From Whitmania pigra (lineage: Eukaryota; Annelida; Clitellata; Hirudinida; Haemopidae), in contig JAJTWR010000362.1 in assembly GCA_021613335.1 (NCBI GenBank), forward strand, positions 1,213,501-1,277,500: a stretch of 64,000 bases of DNA. Direction: 5' to 3'. Below, one piece after another: positions 43,359 to 56,292 of this stretch; the stretch's first letter is position 1; each line of letters opens with the position of its first letter. Below the pieces are notes generated by a model, which worked only from the letters and a program-made list of their open reading frames with translations, was not told the origin of the DNA and made no database searches. Both the position numbers and the translations under genes were made by a program.

Positions 43359-46300
43359 GACCCCGCGACACTACTTATATTTAGTGAGGGATTTACCGAG
43401 CATTACTCTCAAACTTAAAAGCTCACAAACAATTTAAAAGTAAACTTTATGTAAGTTAACTTTTGCTTTTGCTTGAAGCTTTGATTTTGACTTTTATTTT
43501 TTTTTATAATTTCCACTTATGAATCACAGCAAAATTTACAGTTTCAATAGCATTAGCCCATTTATTCAAAAAATATTATAATTAATGTATGTTCTTTATG
43601 AGCTTACCAGACAGACGTAAATTCCGCGATTATTAAATTTTTTGTAAGGGTTTGGAATGAGTCACGATCACATTCATTATCAAATGCAAGGACGAAAATT
43701 ATGTCAAACAAGCATTTCAGCTGCTTATAATGTTTTCCTCTCTTTTATGAATTTTTATGAATTGGTTAGTAATTGTTTGACTGGAAAACTATAACTCGGA
43801 GGTTGAGATTAAGGTAATTTTCTGGTTAATAATAACCATCCGCGTTTGTATTAAAATATTCCAAAATTTTGTCTAAATTGTTGCTATTGAAAGTATTTAA
43901 AGCATTGATAATTCATATCAGATTTTTCGGGAAGATACAAGATTTCTAAGGGCATTTTGGTTTAAAACATCACAGAATGCCCAAAAAAATCCCTCATCCT
44001 CCAGTATTTAATTCAATCCCCAAAGTTTCGAAGTATAACTTGTCTTATCGGGGTAAACTGCTACCCTTACTCTCATTAGTTTTTATTTCCAAAATAATCA
44101 GAATATTATAAAATCAGTTTTAATTATAAGTAACAGCTGGAAAAATACAAACTAGATATTAACTGATTCCGCTATAATATATTATTAACAGATTATTGCA
44201 AGTCTCACGCTGAAAAACTCTGGTCATGATCAGTTTCTTGCTTTTATAGAAACCCCGATTGCTGGCTCGAGCTGTAGAGGTACATTCATGCTTTTTAAAT
44301 CCCTTTTGTTTACGTTCTTCGCTGATAATTGGTGCTTGTCCAAAATATTTTCTTTAACATTTCCTCAAAATTAACGAACTGTGGAAACGAAATATATGAC
44401 TATTTTAATGTTGCCGCTGGATGGTTAACGTTCTTAAAACATCTGAGGAAAAGTCAAATATTTAAAAATATTTATTTGAATTAAAATTTCTTTGTAATTG
44501 GCTTGTTATAAACGGAGCATGCTTTCTAATCATCTTGCATGCTATTGGTTGTCTTTGTTGGATTTGAATTCAAATCTTATTGAATAACCGCTGATGGTAC
44601 TGGTTATACTTCGAGATGAAGTCGGAGTTAGAAATTATTCTATGTCAGAATATGCCCGTTCATATTAACCTCATCCGTGCATTTATTCTACTATGCAAAG
44701 AATTTAGAATAGAGCATCTCGCACAATTCCATATGGCTCCGTTCCCGTAACATGATGATAAAGTGTCATTTCCGCTTTATTTATTAAACCAAAGTCCGTT
44801 GCATGACTATGAAGAGATGGACTGTGTGCAATTCCCGCAATTCATTCATTTATTTATCGCTGATGAACCGGAATGGGTCTTTCGTTCCAGCTGGTGGTCA
44901 ATATCATATTTGATTTTGAAACCTTTTCGCAAAAAACAAATCCTGTCTGCCCAAGCACATGAAAAGGTGGGTTCCATTTAGATTTGGAGGTGTTCAGGTA
45001 CGAACATTATTTTTTTTACCACGTTTAAAAAGCGATGTCAAGATCTCTATATCTTTTAAAATTTGCTAAATTTTCAGAACTTTGTTGAATTGTTTTTAGT
45101 GTCTCGAGGTGCCCTAAATATCCATCAATTTTCAATGTGATACGATAATACATTCATACAACGGACTTAAAAGCACCTTAATGAAGAAGGAATGCTTCTC
45201 AGGTTAGTCTTAATCTTAACAGCGGCGTGGGATGAGTATTTTTAAGAAAGAGTGTTATGGACTTTATGCAGCGCATGCTCCAGGCATATGAGCAATCTGC
45301 ACAAAAATTTGTAAATTATCAAATATCCTGATTAAATTCCACAATTAAAAATTTTCAAAATTATTTTCGACAGGTTTGCTTTTTAAAGACATATTTCTTT
45401 AGCTATTTGTTTGCCTACCTTTTATTGGCTCGATGCTCTAGTACTACAGAGATTTATACAGGATTTTGTAATTGGACGGTCTTAACCAACAGTCGGTCAT
45501 AAATCTGATGACCATCCTGTGCTTACCTATGACTAAATTTATATTTAATATGGTTGCTTATAAGTATGCACCCCATTAGTGAGGATGGGCAAACAACTCC
45601 CTAACTACATTACAATAACAATTAACTTAATACATGCACCTGTGGTGCTATATTCAGAAATTCATTTGAATTTGGCCATTTTCCCAATTGTCTTGGCTTG
45701 ACCATGGACGTCATCTTAAGACTTTTTTCTGTTCTTCCAAGCCCACATTGAATTAATTAGATTGTTTTGAAGTAAACCGGATCAAGATTTAAAGTGTGCT
45801 GTTCACAAAATCTCAGTAAAACTCAGAAATAAAATAAATTTAAGTAAGGCGGAAGTACGACACAGAGTTGAGACATTAATCGCGTGGGAGAGCAACAGTT
45901 CTTCAAAAGACAATAAAAGGTTAGATTCTTGGATCGGGTAGTATTATCATTAAATCAACGCCTTAACGACATAAACGATTATCAACACCACCTTGATAGG
46001 TAATTACCAAATAATGGTTAATTCATAGGGCATAGCATACATAGCGTCTTAAAAACAATGAAGTCATTGGGACTAAAGGTAAGTATATTAATTGAAACCA
46101 CCCATCTTCTAGTCTCTAATATTTTAGCGGAATTTAATTATAATTCTAGCAATATTGGACATGAATTATTCATTGCAATTCCATTCAATAAAATGTATGG
46201 GACGAAGTTTCGGTATCAAGCATAGGACTGAAATTGAAGCAAACCAATCCTAATCTGAAAGCTGGAACTAAGCCATATTATGAGTGCTAATAAAGATCAT

Positions 46301-47502
46301 AGGTTATATTTTTTTTAAATATTGAAACTGCTCATTAATCGTGTACCAAAATTGTATAAGATTATTAATTTGGGATCCAATTTTTTGGTCCTCCTTAGGC
46401 ATGCAAACGTTCGATTATTGTACATCAGCTGAATTCCTTTCGGAGGACGTTACATCCAGGAACGTCCTTGAGGGGGGAGGGGGCATTTTTATTGACTTTA
46501 GACCTAGGCCCTAGACCTAGAAAAAAATCAGCTCAAGTTTTATTTCCCCTTAGATAAAGCTGAAATGACGTCCGTGGTTGCCTTTCATTGTTGAAGGAAA
46601 TCGCAAAAAAATAAAACAAGAACTCTTAGAGTAAGACTGAAAGCGCAATGATAAATTACGATAACGCAGATGTCTGCGGCTGAGATCTAGTCATACTTTA
46701 ATAGTTAATGTTCACGTACATTCACGTCTCAGAATCCCGCGGAGAAAATGTTGTCATTGTTCTAGAGAACAGCCTAAGCCTCCACAGATAATAAGATGTA
46801 TTAAACAAAGATAGAGCACACGACTTAAAGAATATAATGGCTTTGATAGTGGCTATAATGGTGATGATAATTTAGTGGAGGGTGGATGACGCATTCCAGC
46901 ATGACTCATCCGCCGCTTGGGAAGTCGTCTGAAGATCACGGTGATGAATATTTGCTGACGCTCCAGAAACTTTCTATTCATGAGTTATAAACAACCTCGA
47001 CTAATTTTGTTTGAGCAAGTAACGGAAATCATTATTTCCGTTAACGATAATTACCGCATCACCATAATCAGAACACGAATAATACGCAGTTCAAAACTTT
47101 TAAATTTTGACTTTAAAAACGATTATTTACATTATCTCCCTCAAACCTAAATAATTATGCAATGCTATGGAAGCGAGAACACGCATCACGACATCAGCAC
47201 ATAGAGAGCATAGCTCACGTTAATCAAAAGTAAATAAACAAGGTTTCACAGTTTCGCATTCCTATTTTCCTTTGCCTTTTAACTTAGTCCTTCGATATAA
47301 ATCGATTTGAAAAGACAATAACATCCATTTTTAAATATGATAGAGCGAACTCAGAGACTTAAGTTTTTAATGGAAAACTTTTAAAACGTATATGCTAGTA
47401 TGGGCGCAGTTGAGAAAGAAAGCCAACTCCGTTAGGATTTTGTAATTTCATCTAATGAAATCTATATAATTACATATCAAGCAAAGGAAAAGCCATTCAT
47501 TG
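43359..47502. other. Gene-free region upstream of PRKAR1
   Basis: Over 4 kb between the PRKAR1 start (minus) and the FBXO36 stop (minus). It should contain the PRKAR1 promoter. Open frames such as 44763-44981 (+) are isolated, lack flanking splice-compatible partners and show no domain. A MITE-like element lies at 46457-46576. Confidence 0.5.
46457..46576. mobile_element. Degraded MITE-like element
   Basis: The right end (AGCTGAAATGACGTCCGTG) is the reverse complement, with one mismatch, of the left end of the intact element at 50358-50547 (CAGGGACGTCATTTCAGC). The left end reads CAGGAACGTCC followed by a G-rich stretch like the other end of that element. Flanking 8-mers (GTTACATC, GTTGCCTT) match at 5 of 8 positions. 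Confidence 0.45.
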
Positions 47503-49474
47503 TCAGTGGGAATTTATGCTATCTTCTTGTGCGCATTCGGTTAATAATTGATCTTTGACTTCCATTCTTTTTTTTTCTTGTTTTCTGTCCAACCTTCCCT
47601 TAGCAGACAAAAACAAAACCCTGTCTGTATCTGCATTTAGTTTTTCCAGACTTTTTGCCTCTGAAATATTTAATTTTTCATTTCTGATGATGCTTTCATT
47701 TGTTCTCCAACCTTTAGAGCTTTCGCCATAACTGCTTGTTCTTGAAATCATAGGTTTCGGATGGGCAGGCATGCCCTTCTTGATGAAGTTCTTATTTTCG
47801 CACGGCATCAGGTAGGCGTTCTTCTCCAAGCTGGTTATATTTGAGTTGTTGGCCACTAACTTCTCAATTCCTTTGGATGAATTGTACAGCCTATTTCCAA
47901 TTGCCCTCTTTAAAGATATTGTAGAAAAGGTTTGGTTGACATCTGCAGATTCATCAGCTAAATCTCCTGATTCCTCTGCTGTGCCTGCTTTTGATTTCAT
48001 ATGCCTCAATAACTGGACCTGTTAACACAATGTTTGGCAAGATCTTTAGTTTAATGAAATTGGAAACAATGTACCGAGTCCATATTTTGAACTTTTAATC
48101 CAATTTCATTTAAATTGTGTTGATTTGTTTTGTGGGTATGTATTTAAGATGCAGTTGCACAATATGGATTTTGAGTTATATAAACATATATTAATCTACC
48201 CTGTTTGTGAGACGCAAAATAGTAAAAATGAAAAATATCACATTACAGCATCACTTAATGTTCAACCAAATCCTTAATACTCGGATAGATTTACCAGTTT
48301 GCAAAGCAACATTTAAAAAAAATTGTTAAATTGTAGGAAAGAAATGATGTACATTTGCATTTTATGAATGCCCATACAAAGTTTATATCGTTGACTTTAA
48401 TCTTACGAAGTTAAGGTACAAACAAAAATAACCCTTAGCTGCAGTATATTACAAAAGGTCAGATGTTTCCAATTTGTTTTGGCAGCCAATTCTTTCAGTT
48501 CATTGCATGGTGCCATCTTGTGATGTCTGTAGAAGAGCTTCTCCCAAAGATCTTCATGTTTGCAAAGCTGTGGTACAACTACTATTATCTATGGGTTTAT
48601 TGTGAACAATTGTGTAGAGAATATGCAGTTATAATAGTTCATGATAAGAATAATTTGATTATTATATATATTATTATACTATTAAGGAGAATTTCATTCT
48701 CCCAATGTTTGTAGCTACTTAAACATTGATATCAGTCAACAATAACCATTACTTCAGAATAATTCATCCAGCTTAATTTTGAATGCACGTGCTTATTTCA
48801 TTATTTTGGGTTCTAAATGCACACTGCAAATTATTGCATTACTCAAACAGTATTTTAAGATGCATTCATGGTGCTTGTAAGACCTATCTGTGATACAGTT
48901 GTAGCTTGTGTATGTCATACATGTAAGGGTTAGGAATAACCTTGTGAAATATGCTTGATGTCTGTGATATGCTAATATAGTCTCCAAGATCAAGGTAGGA
49001 TATTATCTTCAACAAGATCTTTTCTGGCATCCTGGGTAAATAATCAATCTGACCCCTAGTAAGGTTATAGACATAATCAAGAATGTTTCCCCCAAAGACT
49101 CGCTTGATGTCATCTACATAAATTTATGTTAATTACTTTACTATTCAAAGTGAATATCACACACAATATTTACTTTTTGTTTCCCGATTATGTGGAAAAT
49201 CGTCGTGTGAAACCTTCGTCTCATTAGGAGCCGCTTTAACCTTGCGTGGGGTAACTTTCCAAGTGCGAAATATGACCTTATAGTAAGTTTACCAATTTTG
49301 GCATTTAATTAATTTGATTTTCATTATGGGATTTTAAACTCTTTAAAATAACTATGGTAAAGGTAATCTAACCTCGCTCTTTGAAACCAGTATTTGATGA
49401 TAATCCTGATAAGGAGGCGGTGAACTCTTGCTATCAGAAAACAAAAGTCCATTTTCGAACATGATGCAGGACAT
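47503..49474 (-). CDS. FBXO36: F-box only protein 36-like, 5 exons, 342 aa, with extended C-terminus
   Basis: F-box protein, presumed SCF substrate adaptor; substrates are unknown. Exons: 49373-49474, 49174-49276, 48941-49113, 48433-48567, 47503-48018; 1029 nt in frame. Matches human FBXO36 (188 aa) through SPPPYQDYHQILVSKSE, VIFRTWK, GGNILDYVYNLTRGQIDYL, the F-box LPRMPEKILLKIISYLDL (about 92-130), LWEKLFYRHHK and NWKHLTFCNILQLRVQLLRH. After that, about 155 residues rich in Ser, Asn, Lys and Glu have no counterpart in the human protein; they are all in exon 5 and predicted disordered by eye. Start: first ATG after an in-frame TAG; a second ATG four codons later is possible. Head to head with SNX27. 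Confidence 0.9.
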
Positions 49475-49748
49475 CGTTTGAACAGTTATGGGTTTACGCA
49501 GTAACTATAACGACGCAGTCACTGTCTTTAAGACATTTTTGAAAAATGATTATTTATATTATTAATTTTGTTAAAACTAAAACTAAAAAAATTGTAGTAT
49601 TTATTTTGAGCTAGTACTGGCATTACTTGGCATAAAACATATTTAAACAAACAATGGTTATTATTAAACAATTTTATCTAATATTTTATAAACAAAAACT
49701 TTTATTTAATTAATGCTTCTTTGACAGTAATGGAACTTGCTCGTCGTC
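49475..49748. promoter_or_regulatory. Shared divergent promoter, FBXO36 / SNX27
   Basis: 274 bp between the two start codons; both core promoters and 5' UTRs must fit here. AT-rich, no TATA box or other site that I would name with confidence. Confidence 0.6.
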
Positions 49749-52700
49749 ATGGCGGAGTTTAGTGAAGACGCAGACGGGGGAAGGCTTTATGGTTTATACT
49801 ATTCCGGGATTCAGAGGAACAGCAAAGTTCCGAACAATGAAAGTGCGAGAGTTGTTGTAATAGAGAAATCTGAAACTGGTTTTGGATTTAATGTTCGCGG
49901 CCAAGTGAGCGAAGGGGGGCAATTAAGGAGCATCAATGGCGAGTTGTATGCTCCTATGCAGCATGTGAGTGCTGTGCTGAAAAATGGATCGGCCGATCGT
50001 GCTGGAGTTCTAAAAGGAGACAGGATTTTAGAAGTGTTAGCTGGCTTTGTTGGTTAATTTTGTGAATTGTTGAGAGGTGGTTTGTATTCGCTTTCTTTAC
50101 TTGGTTGTTGGTGTGCTGGGATTTCCCCATGTAATGACAGTATATTCAATATGTAATACGTTCCTCTAGGTCGATGCAGAATTTTGTTCTTCTTATTTTG
50201 AGTCATATTTATTTGATTTTTCATGTAGTAATGGCATCAATGTGGAGGGAGCAACACATAAACAGGTTGTTGATCTGATAAAGTCTGGTGGAGACAAACT
50301 TGTCCTCACAGGTTTTGGTTTGGATTGTAACTGAATAGTATAGTGCATCAGCAAAGCCAGGGACGTCATTTCAGCTTCTTCCAAAGGGGTGGTGGGGGGT
50401 GGCAAATCCTCGCACAATTTGAGAAGATGACCTATTTTTGCTGAAAAATTTTAGCCAAAATTCAGGGGAGCAAAATATGAGATGACCTTTTTTGCACTAG
50501 TCTAAAATTGGGGGGAGGGGCATTGCCCTCTCCAAATTACGTCCCTGAGCAAAGCTCTGATTTTTGTGCCTTGACATCCTAAGACTTAGGATAAAAGAGG
50601 TATTTAAAATATTTGTTGAACGAAATTTTTGTTAACCTTGCTGAGGGCATTTGTAGCAGCACAACATGACGCACCACAACAGTTGATTTTAATGTGGCAT
50701 GTAAGAACAACTTTGAGCTAATTAAACTATTTGAAAGTATTGTGACCATAAATATAAATTTATTATCATCAACATTGCTATTTTGATATTTCATATTTCA
50801 TGGTCACTCTATTAAACATTGTTGATTTATTCCGTTAGTGATATCAGTGCAGCACAGATCAGGTGCAGACCTCATCGATGACAGTGATGATTCCTCATGT
50901 CACTCTATCATTGATTATTCAGAAAAGAGATCTCTACCTATAACCGTGCCAGATTATCAATTTGTTATTGATGACAATGGTCAGAAATACACGGTTTGTG
51001 TAGAGGATAATAATTATAAAATATTGTGATTTGATAACTAGAAATATTGCAACATCTGCCCAAATCAGCAGGTTTATATGATAGGATAACTCAGGGGGTT
51101 GCTTTCTTGCAAGCAAATGCAATTTTGCCATGTTTGCAACCCAGCTTGCACTTTCTCAAGTACTTTTGAGAAGATTCTTACATAAATGTTTGATAAAAAG
51201 TTATTACGGCACTAAATAAATAAACTAAAATTTCAATTATAGGTATTCAACATCTACATGGCAGGCAGGCATCTCTGCTCAAGGAGATATAGTGAGTTTT
51301 ATAGACTTCATGGACTTCTAAGACAGGAGTTCCATGACTTCAATTTCCCAAAATTGCCTGGTAAGCAAGAAATGAATTATTTGGTTCTACAAATAAGATT
51401 TAGAAATGTATTTTTGGGTGTATAAGTTTGTCAGGGATTGGAGCAATATTGACAAAAAAAAACAATGCATGCAAAAAGCTTGCAGACATTTCTTAACTTT
51501 AGCAAAACATTTAAAGTGTTGAATTGATCCTGTTTTGAACTATCACACAATATTAAATCTGGAAGTTAGTTTCATAATTTCATAAATTTGGGGATTTAAA
51601 TTTGTAATATGCAGTAAAACCATTGATAAGCATCATGTCTGTTTCCTCAAAATCTAAGCATTCCAAGTCATTTTATTATTTAAATAAAATGTAAAATGTG
51701 TATTCTGTTGTTTAAATGCATATTGAATTTGTTAATAACATCAATTATTCCAGATACTCTTTCTGCATGTTTTTCCAGTTATTGTGAGCTGATTGTCTGA
51801 CTGCATGCTGCAAATCCCCTCACCGCTCTAAAACTTCCTTTGAATTTTCTGCTGCAATAAACTTCATAAATTAATTTTTTATTCCTTCCTTATATCATGC
51901 CAGTAAGACAAGCACCCACCAGGGCTGTTAAATATTTTTCTCTGAAAAAGTTATTGACTTCCAAATTACTCCCATAATTATCTACAGCTTTGTTTATTCC
52001 GGACTGTCTGTTCTCTTTATGGAGAATGGGACCTTTTGATTGCCTTTTTATTTCAATATTTTGCTTTTGCCTTTACATGCTAGCACTGGAATTGCAAAAA
52101 CACACTCAATCAGTACATGTTTATGAAAACTTGCAAAATAAATTATCATTTGTCTATTAACTGAGTTTATATTAATGTAACAATTTCTTAAGTACTTCCA
52201 AAGTGTTTGTAATCTTTTTAACAATGTCTCATTAGGATGGTTTGTATAATTTAATTGCTCAATGGTAAGGAAATTTGTCACATCAGTGATACTATCCTTA
52301 TTATTCATAGATTTTATTTCTGTTTTGAACCAATAACTTTAGAAATTGGGATTGTCTGCAATCATTTTGATTGCACTTCTTGAGTTGAAGGAGTCATTTG
52401 GTATGAATCTCCAACTATCTCCTAGAATCTTCAAGTGGTTGTTTCTAAATAAATTGTATTTGTTTCTCATTCCATCTTTAAAGTAGCTACTAATTTTGTT
52501 TGCCCTTAACCTTGAGAGTCCGCCATCGATCTTTTCTTGTTTATTTGGAGTAATTTTTGAATTTTAATTGTAAACAGGTGAATAAGTGGATTCTGTCCTT
52601 CTCCTGGTTCAGTAACCATAAATAAAAGATAAATAAATCAAATAGAAATTTGATTGCATAACCAATCACTGCTTAAGTTATTATACCCAATAATGTTTTA

Positions 52701-55469
52701 TGCTGATTAATCTGTTTATTATGTCAATAGATAATATGTTGACATTAATTTTATCTAATTATTTTAACATTCTCAAATCACATCAAATATGCTTTTCTAG
52801 GGAAGAAATTATTTCAGTTAAGTGAACAACAGCTTGATACTAGAAGGAGAGGCCTTGAACAATATCTGGAAAAGGGTTGTTCTTAAATTGTTCATAGCAT
52901 GAGGTCATCCTAATTATCTTGACTGTATAAGTGTTGATATAATGTTATGGTAAGCTTCGGGTTGTTAATAAAGGGGCAGCAATGGCAACAGTTATAATGT
53001 CTTTTTTCCCTGCACTGCCACAAGCGACTTTGCTAAGGAGCGATAGATAAATGGCTAGCAAGAAGCTACTCTGATGTTTTTTTGGTGCATGTGGCACTAT
53101 ATAAATGAAGGACATTTACATTGTAATGATGCAATGATACAAGAGTTTAGTTCAGTACTATTACATTTAAATGTAAAAAAAATAACTTTTTAAAATGATT
53201 AGCTTATTTCCAGTATGTGCAACAGTTGCTATAGCAGAAAGTGGCATCATAAGGGACTTCCTGACTTCTTCATCATCTGTCAGTTAATAATTTTATTTGA
53301 ATTTTCTCAAATTGTTGATATAAATAATGATGTCAAAGCAAGCTTTAGGGGACTTGTATCTGATATAAATTCAGAATTAGTATTGCCATGATACAATTGT
53401 CATTAGAATTGCAAAACTGATGCTGCCTATTAAAATTAAAAACACTGTTTATTGATGAGTTATGGCAATAAAGTTTTTTTTCAAAATTCGTGATCATTGT
53501 AGACAAAAGTGGAACTAAAGATCTCTTTGCCAGACAAGACAATTCAGGCTCTCAAAGTTATAAGACAGTCAACATCACTTGAAGTCTATCAAGTATTAGA
53601 CGTTTTTTTAAGAATATATTTCTTATCATTTAATAACTAATTCAATAACTGTTGCCACAGTTGTTTAACATTTAATTTTTTATTTATTAACTTATTAATC
53701 AATGGAAGCTTGTTATTTGAATTATTCAAAATTAAAACAATTTAAAATGATGTGACTAGATGATAATTTATGTTTTGCAATTCAGATGCTTGTTGAGAGA
53801 CTTGGATGGACTCCTGATATTTCAGATTTCTTCTTTCTTTTTGAAATTGATGAAAATAACTTTGGTTGGCACTTTTTAAAGAGTTCTACTGATTATTTGT
53901 TGATGATCACTTCAATTTTAATTATTACAATGTCATGCCATTTAATTTGATAACTAAGATTGAAGCTAAGATTAGACTATGGTTTATGTTATTAATTAGC
54001 ATAATTCAATAGCTGTTTTAATTTAATGACAATGATTTTATTGATAATGGTAGTTTAAATCAGTTTTTGTGTGACTTTTGTGTTGTACTTCAGAACGCAG
54101 GCTTGGCCCAAATGAATGTCCTCATGCTCTCTATGTTGATAATTACTCCACATCCAATGTCACTTGCATAACTGTAAACAGGTGTTTGTACTCTCCTAGT
54201 TTGGAGCAGCAAGTGCTTTTCAAGGATGATACTGCTTTGAGGTTCCTATTTCACATGGTTGGTTGCACATTTACATGTTCACTGCATATGTGTTTTTTTT
54301 TGGTCAAACAACAGTGTTTCTCATTTGTAATCTAAAACAATTGTTAAATGCATTGCTTAGTTTTACAGTTAAACTCATTTCATTTCATAGAAGCAGCAAT
54401 TATGTGGCAATGGTCTATGATTGATGCTAAAGTAATGTTAGAATTAGGTCGTGTTTGTGTTTTATCCTGATTTGCCAGGAATATGACTCCACTTATGGTG
54501 TTAAACAAATTAAATTAATCTTCTTACATTTTCCTGCAGGCAATTGGTCAGATTGAAAGGAATCAGTTACTGGCAAATAGTGGTCAATTAATGGAGCTCC
54601 GATCATTGAGAGATGCTAACAAAAAAGAAGAGGTTGGCTATTCCAAACTTGTAGTTTGGTGGACCTTTCAGTATTTGCCTTCATTCCTTCTACTATTTCT
54701 CAAATGAAGTTTGTCCAGTACTGCCAGGGACTGCCTGGCTACTCTGGTGTGTTGTTCCCGCACTGTAAATCCACAGCCAGACAAGAAGGTTACGTGATCA
54801 TATGGCTGGGGCCGAAAGGAATCACTTTCAGGGCTTGTTCGGTCACTGGTCATTTGGAAGAACCAGCTATTGAATTTGATTGGTCCGATATAATTGGGAT
54901 TGATGCTGATTGTACCTCATTGGACCTCTGCTACTCAAGAAGTGGCAAAAAGCCAAAGAACATTAGAGTTTTCTCTAGATATGTGAGTATCAGAGGATGT
55001 AAATAATGGTTAAATCTTATATATGATGGTGCACATAAATCAAGGACATATTAACTTAAACATTTAATTAAATTAAATTAATGGTGACATTACTCTGCCA
55101 AAGGGTTTGATAGATGCTGATGAGTGCTGATTCATAATAGTGTTGATAAAGTGAGGATTGCAATGTAAGCCTGATGCTCCTAAATTTGGACTTATTTTCA
55201 TTATTGTTATTAGAATCCTTATCTTTATAGTCATCATTAACAAATTATTATTGTTGAGATTTTTGATAATGTTAGCAGCAGGATTATCAAATGGCAGATC
55301 ATTACCAATTTGTTTTGTTATTGATATTCAGGGTCTCTACATGTCAGAATTATGCAGCCAGATGAAGCAGGAATACCACCTTGAAATCCAATGGAAAAAT
55401 AAAAGTAATAATAGTAGCACTGCAGGCAATAGTAATGTTGAGAGGGATGAATATTACAATGAGAGATAA
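49749..55469 (+). CDS. SNX27: Sorting nexin 27, 12 exons, 536 aa
   Basis: Endosomal retromer-linked cargo adaptor that recycles PDZ-ligand receptors to the cell surface. Exons: 49749-50035, 50229-50311, 50839-50993, 51243-51360, 52801-52875, 53214-53278, 53503-53592, 53786-53864, 54094-54257, 54540-54632, 54719-54982, 55332-55469; 1611 nt in frame, 536 aa against 541 in human. PDZ domain (about 34-125) has [21 protein letters not shown] and [13 protein letters not shown] domain (about 155-265) has [17 protein letters not shown] and the helix [24 protein letters not shown]-like region follows ([49 protein letters not shown]). PDZ-PX-FERM together is unique to SNX27. The C-terminal tail is rich in Asn and Ser. 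The fourth intron (1440 bp) is the largest and holds a possible decayed coding relic. Confidence 0.97.
50350..50555. mobile_element. hAT-type MITE with 8-bp target-site duplication
   Basis: In intron 2 of SNX27. Element 50358-50547 (190 bp) starts CAGGGACGTCATTT and ends AAATTACGTCCCTG, an imperfect terminal inverted repeat of about 14 bp. It is flanked by a perfect direct duplication AGCAAAGC (50350-50357 and 50548-50555). TIRs beginning CAGGG and 8-bp duplications are the hallmark of hAT superfamily elements. It has no coding capacity, so it is a non-autonomous element. Confidence 0.85.
51910..52620 (-). pseudogene. Possible decayed coding relic antisense in SNX27 intron 4
   Basis: The minus strand shows protein-like open stretches in series: about 52370-52570 (containing [20 protein letters not shown] and [15 protein letters not shown]), 52048-52325 in the same frame after one stop, and a further stretch near 51910-52010 ([13 protein letters not shown]). 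They are interrupted by stops and at least one frame change. No family recognised; it could be an old transposon protein or a gene fragment, or chance. Confidence 0.3.
53030..53130 (+). repeat. LINE/SINE tail-like sequence
   Basis: In SNX27 intron 5. GGTGCATGTGGCACTATATA followed by ATGAAGG resembles the GGCGCTATATAAATG-type 3' end found on many invertebrate non-LTR elements. A similar GGCACTATATAAG core occurs at about 5970 in a GBE1 intron. Weak evidence. Confidence 0.3.
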
Positions 55470-55576
55470 TAAATTTTGGCTACCCCTGTATTGACCAGAG
55501 ACATGATGACACACCAACTTAGTAACAATATGCTCTGGTTCCTTTTCATACATTGTAAAGAAATCTTTCAGTAAAT

Positions 55577-55582
55577 AATAAA
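55577..55582 (+). terminator. Poly(A) signal of SNX27
   Basis: AATAAA 108 nt after the stop codon, followed within about 30 nt by a TTTTGAGAGTGTC region suitable as a downstream element. Confidence 0.6.
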
Positions 55583-56292
55583 ACTTAATATTTTGAGAGT
55601 GTCTCGAACAATTTAACTTTTTGAAATTCACCAGTTTTCAATGGCAGTGTGCCTGGCAACTACTGAGAGCAACTTGCACTAGCATGGGTTGGAGTGACAC
55701 AATCCTCATGGTAAAGAAAAGTCAGACTCTCGCATGATGCCAAACCATAGCCAACATTTTTCCAATTGAAATCGAACCGAGCTTATTTGTTGTGGTGTTA
55801 ACCTGTCGATTGATTTTCAACTCTATCATCCTTTTTTTAAAAAAAATATTTTGGACTCCCATGTTAAGTCAATCAAGCAGCGATAAGCAAAACAGTTTGC
55901 TGTGCTTGTAACAAACCCGTAGGCCAAAAAAAGAAAGATGGTCACTTACTCCCTCCCCCGGCAAGGATCACTTAAGTGACAGTATCAAAATGCAAAAACA
56001 CAATTTCCATTTGATCATTTTTGGAAGATTTTCTCCTAGTAGAAATGCAGCACAATCAATTCTGCTTGCTTTTTTTGTGTGCATCCATGCCATTGACTAT
56101 GAGTTCATATATACATACTTTAACATGCTTAAATTGATCAACAAGCCCAGACCACTTACACATCCATATTAGAGGTAAAAACATAAGTTATTAAATTAAA
56201 ATAGGAAAAAAACAAGAATTTCAGCATTCAAACATTCACAAATAACTAATTGCTTTCCTGTCAATATCAGTTGCACTTGACTAGGTGTATGA
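55583..56292. other. Tail-to-tail spacer SNX27 / RS-rich gene
   Basis: About 700 bp between two converging genes. I see no coding signal. It presumably contains the 3' UTR of the RS-rich gene, although I did not find a clean AATAAA on the minus strand near its stop. Confidence 0.5.

Noticed and set aside
44763..44981. 72-aa open frame on the plus strand
   Set aside because: Single short frame in a 4-kb gene-free stretch with no supporting exon.
50036..50057. SNX27 ending early after the first exon (AGFVG stop)
   Set aside because: A phase-2 donor at 50035 joins the rest of the PDZ domain at 50229 in frame.
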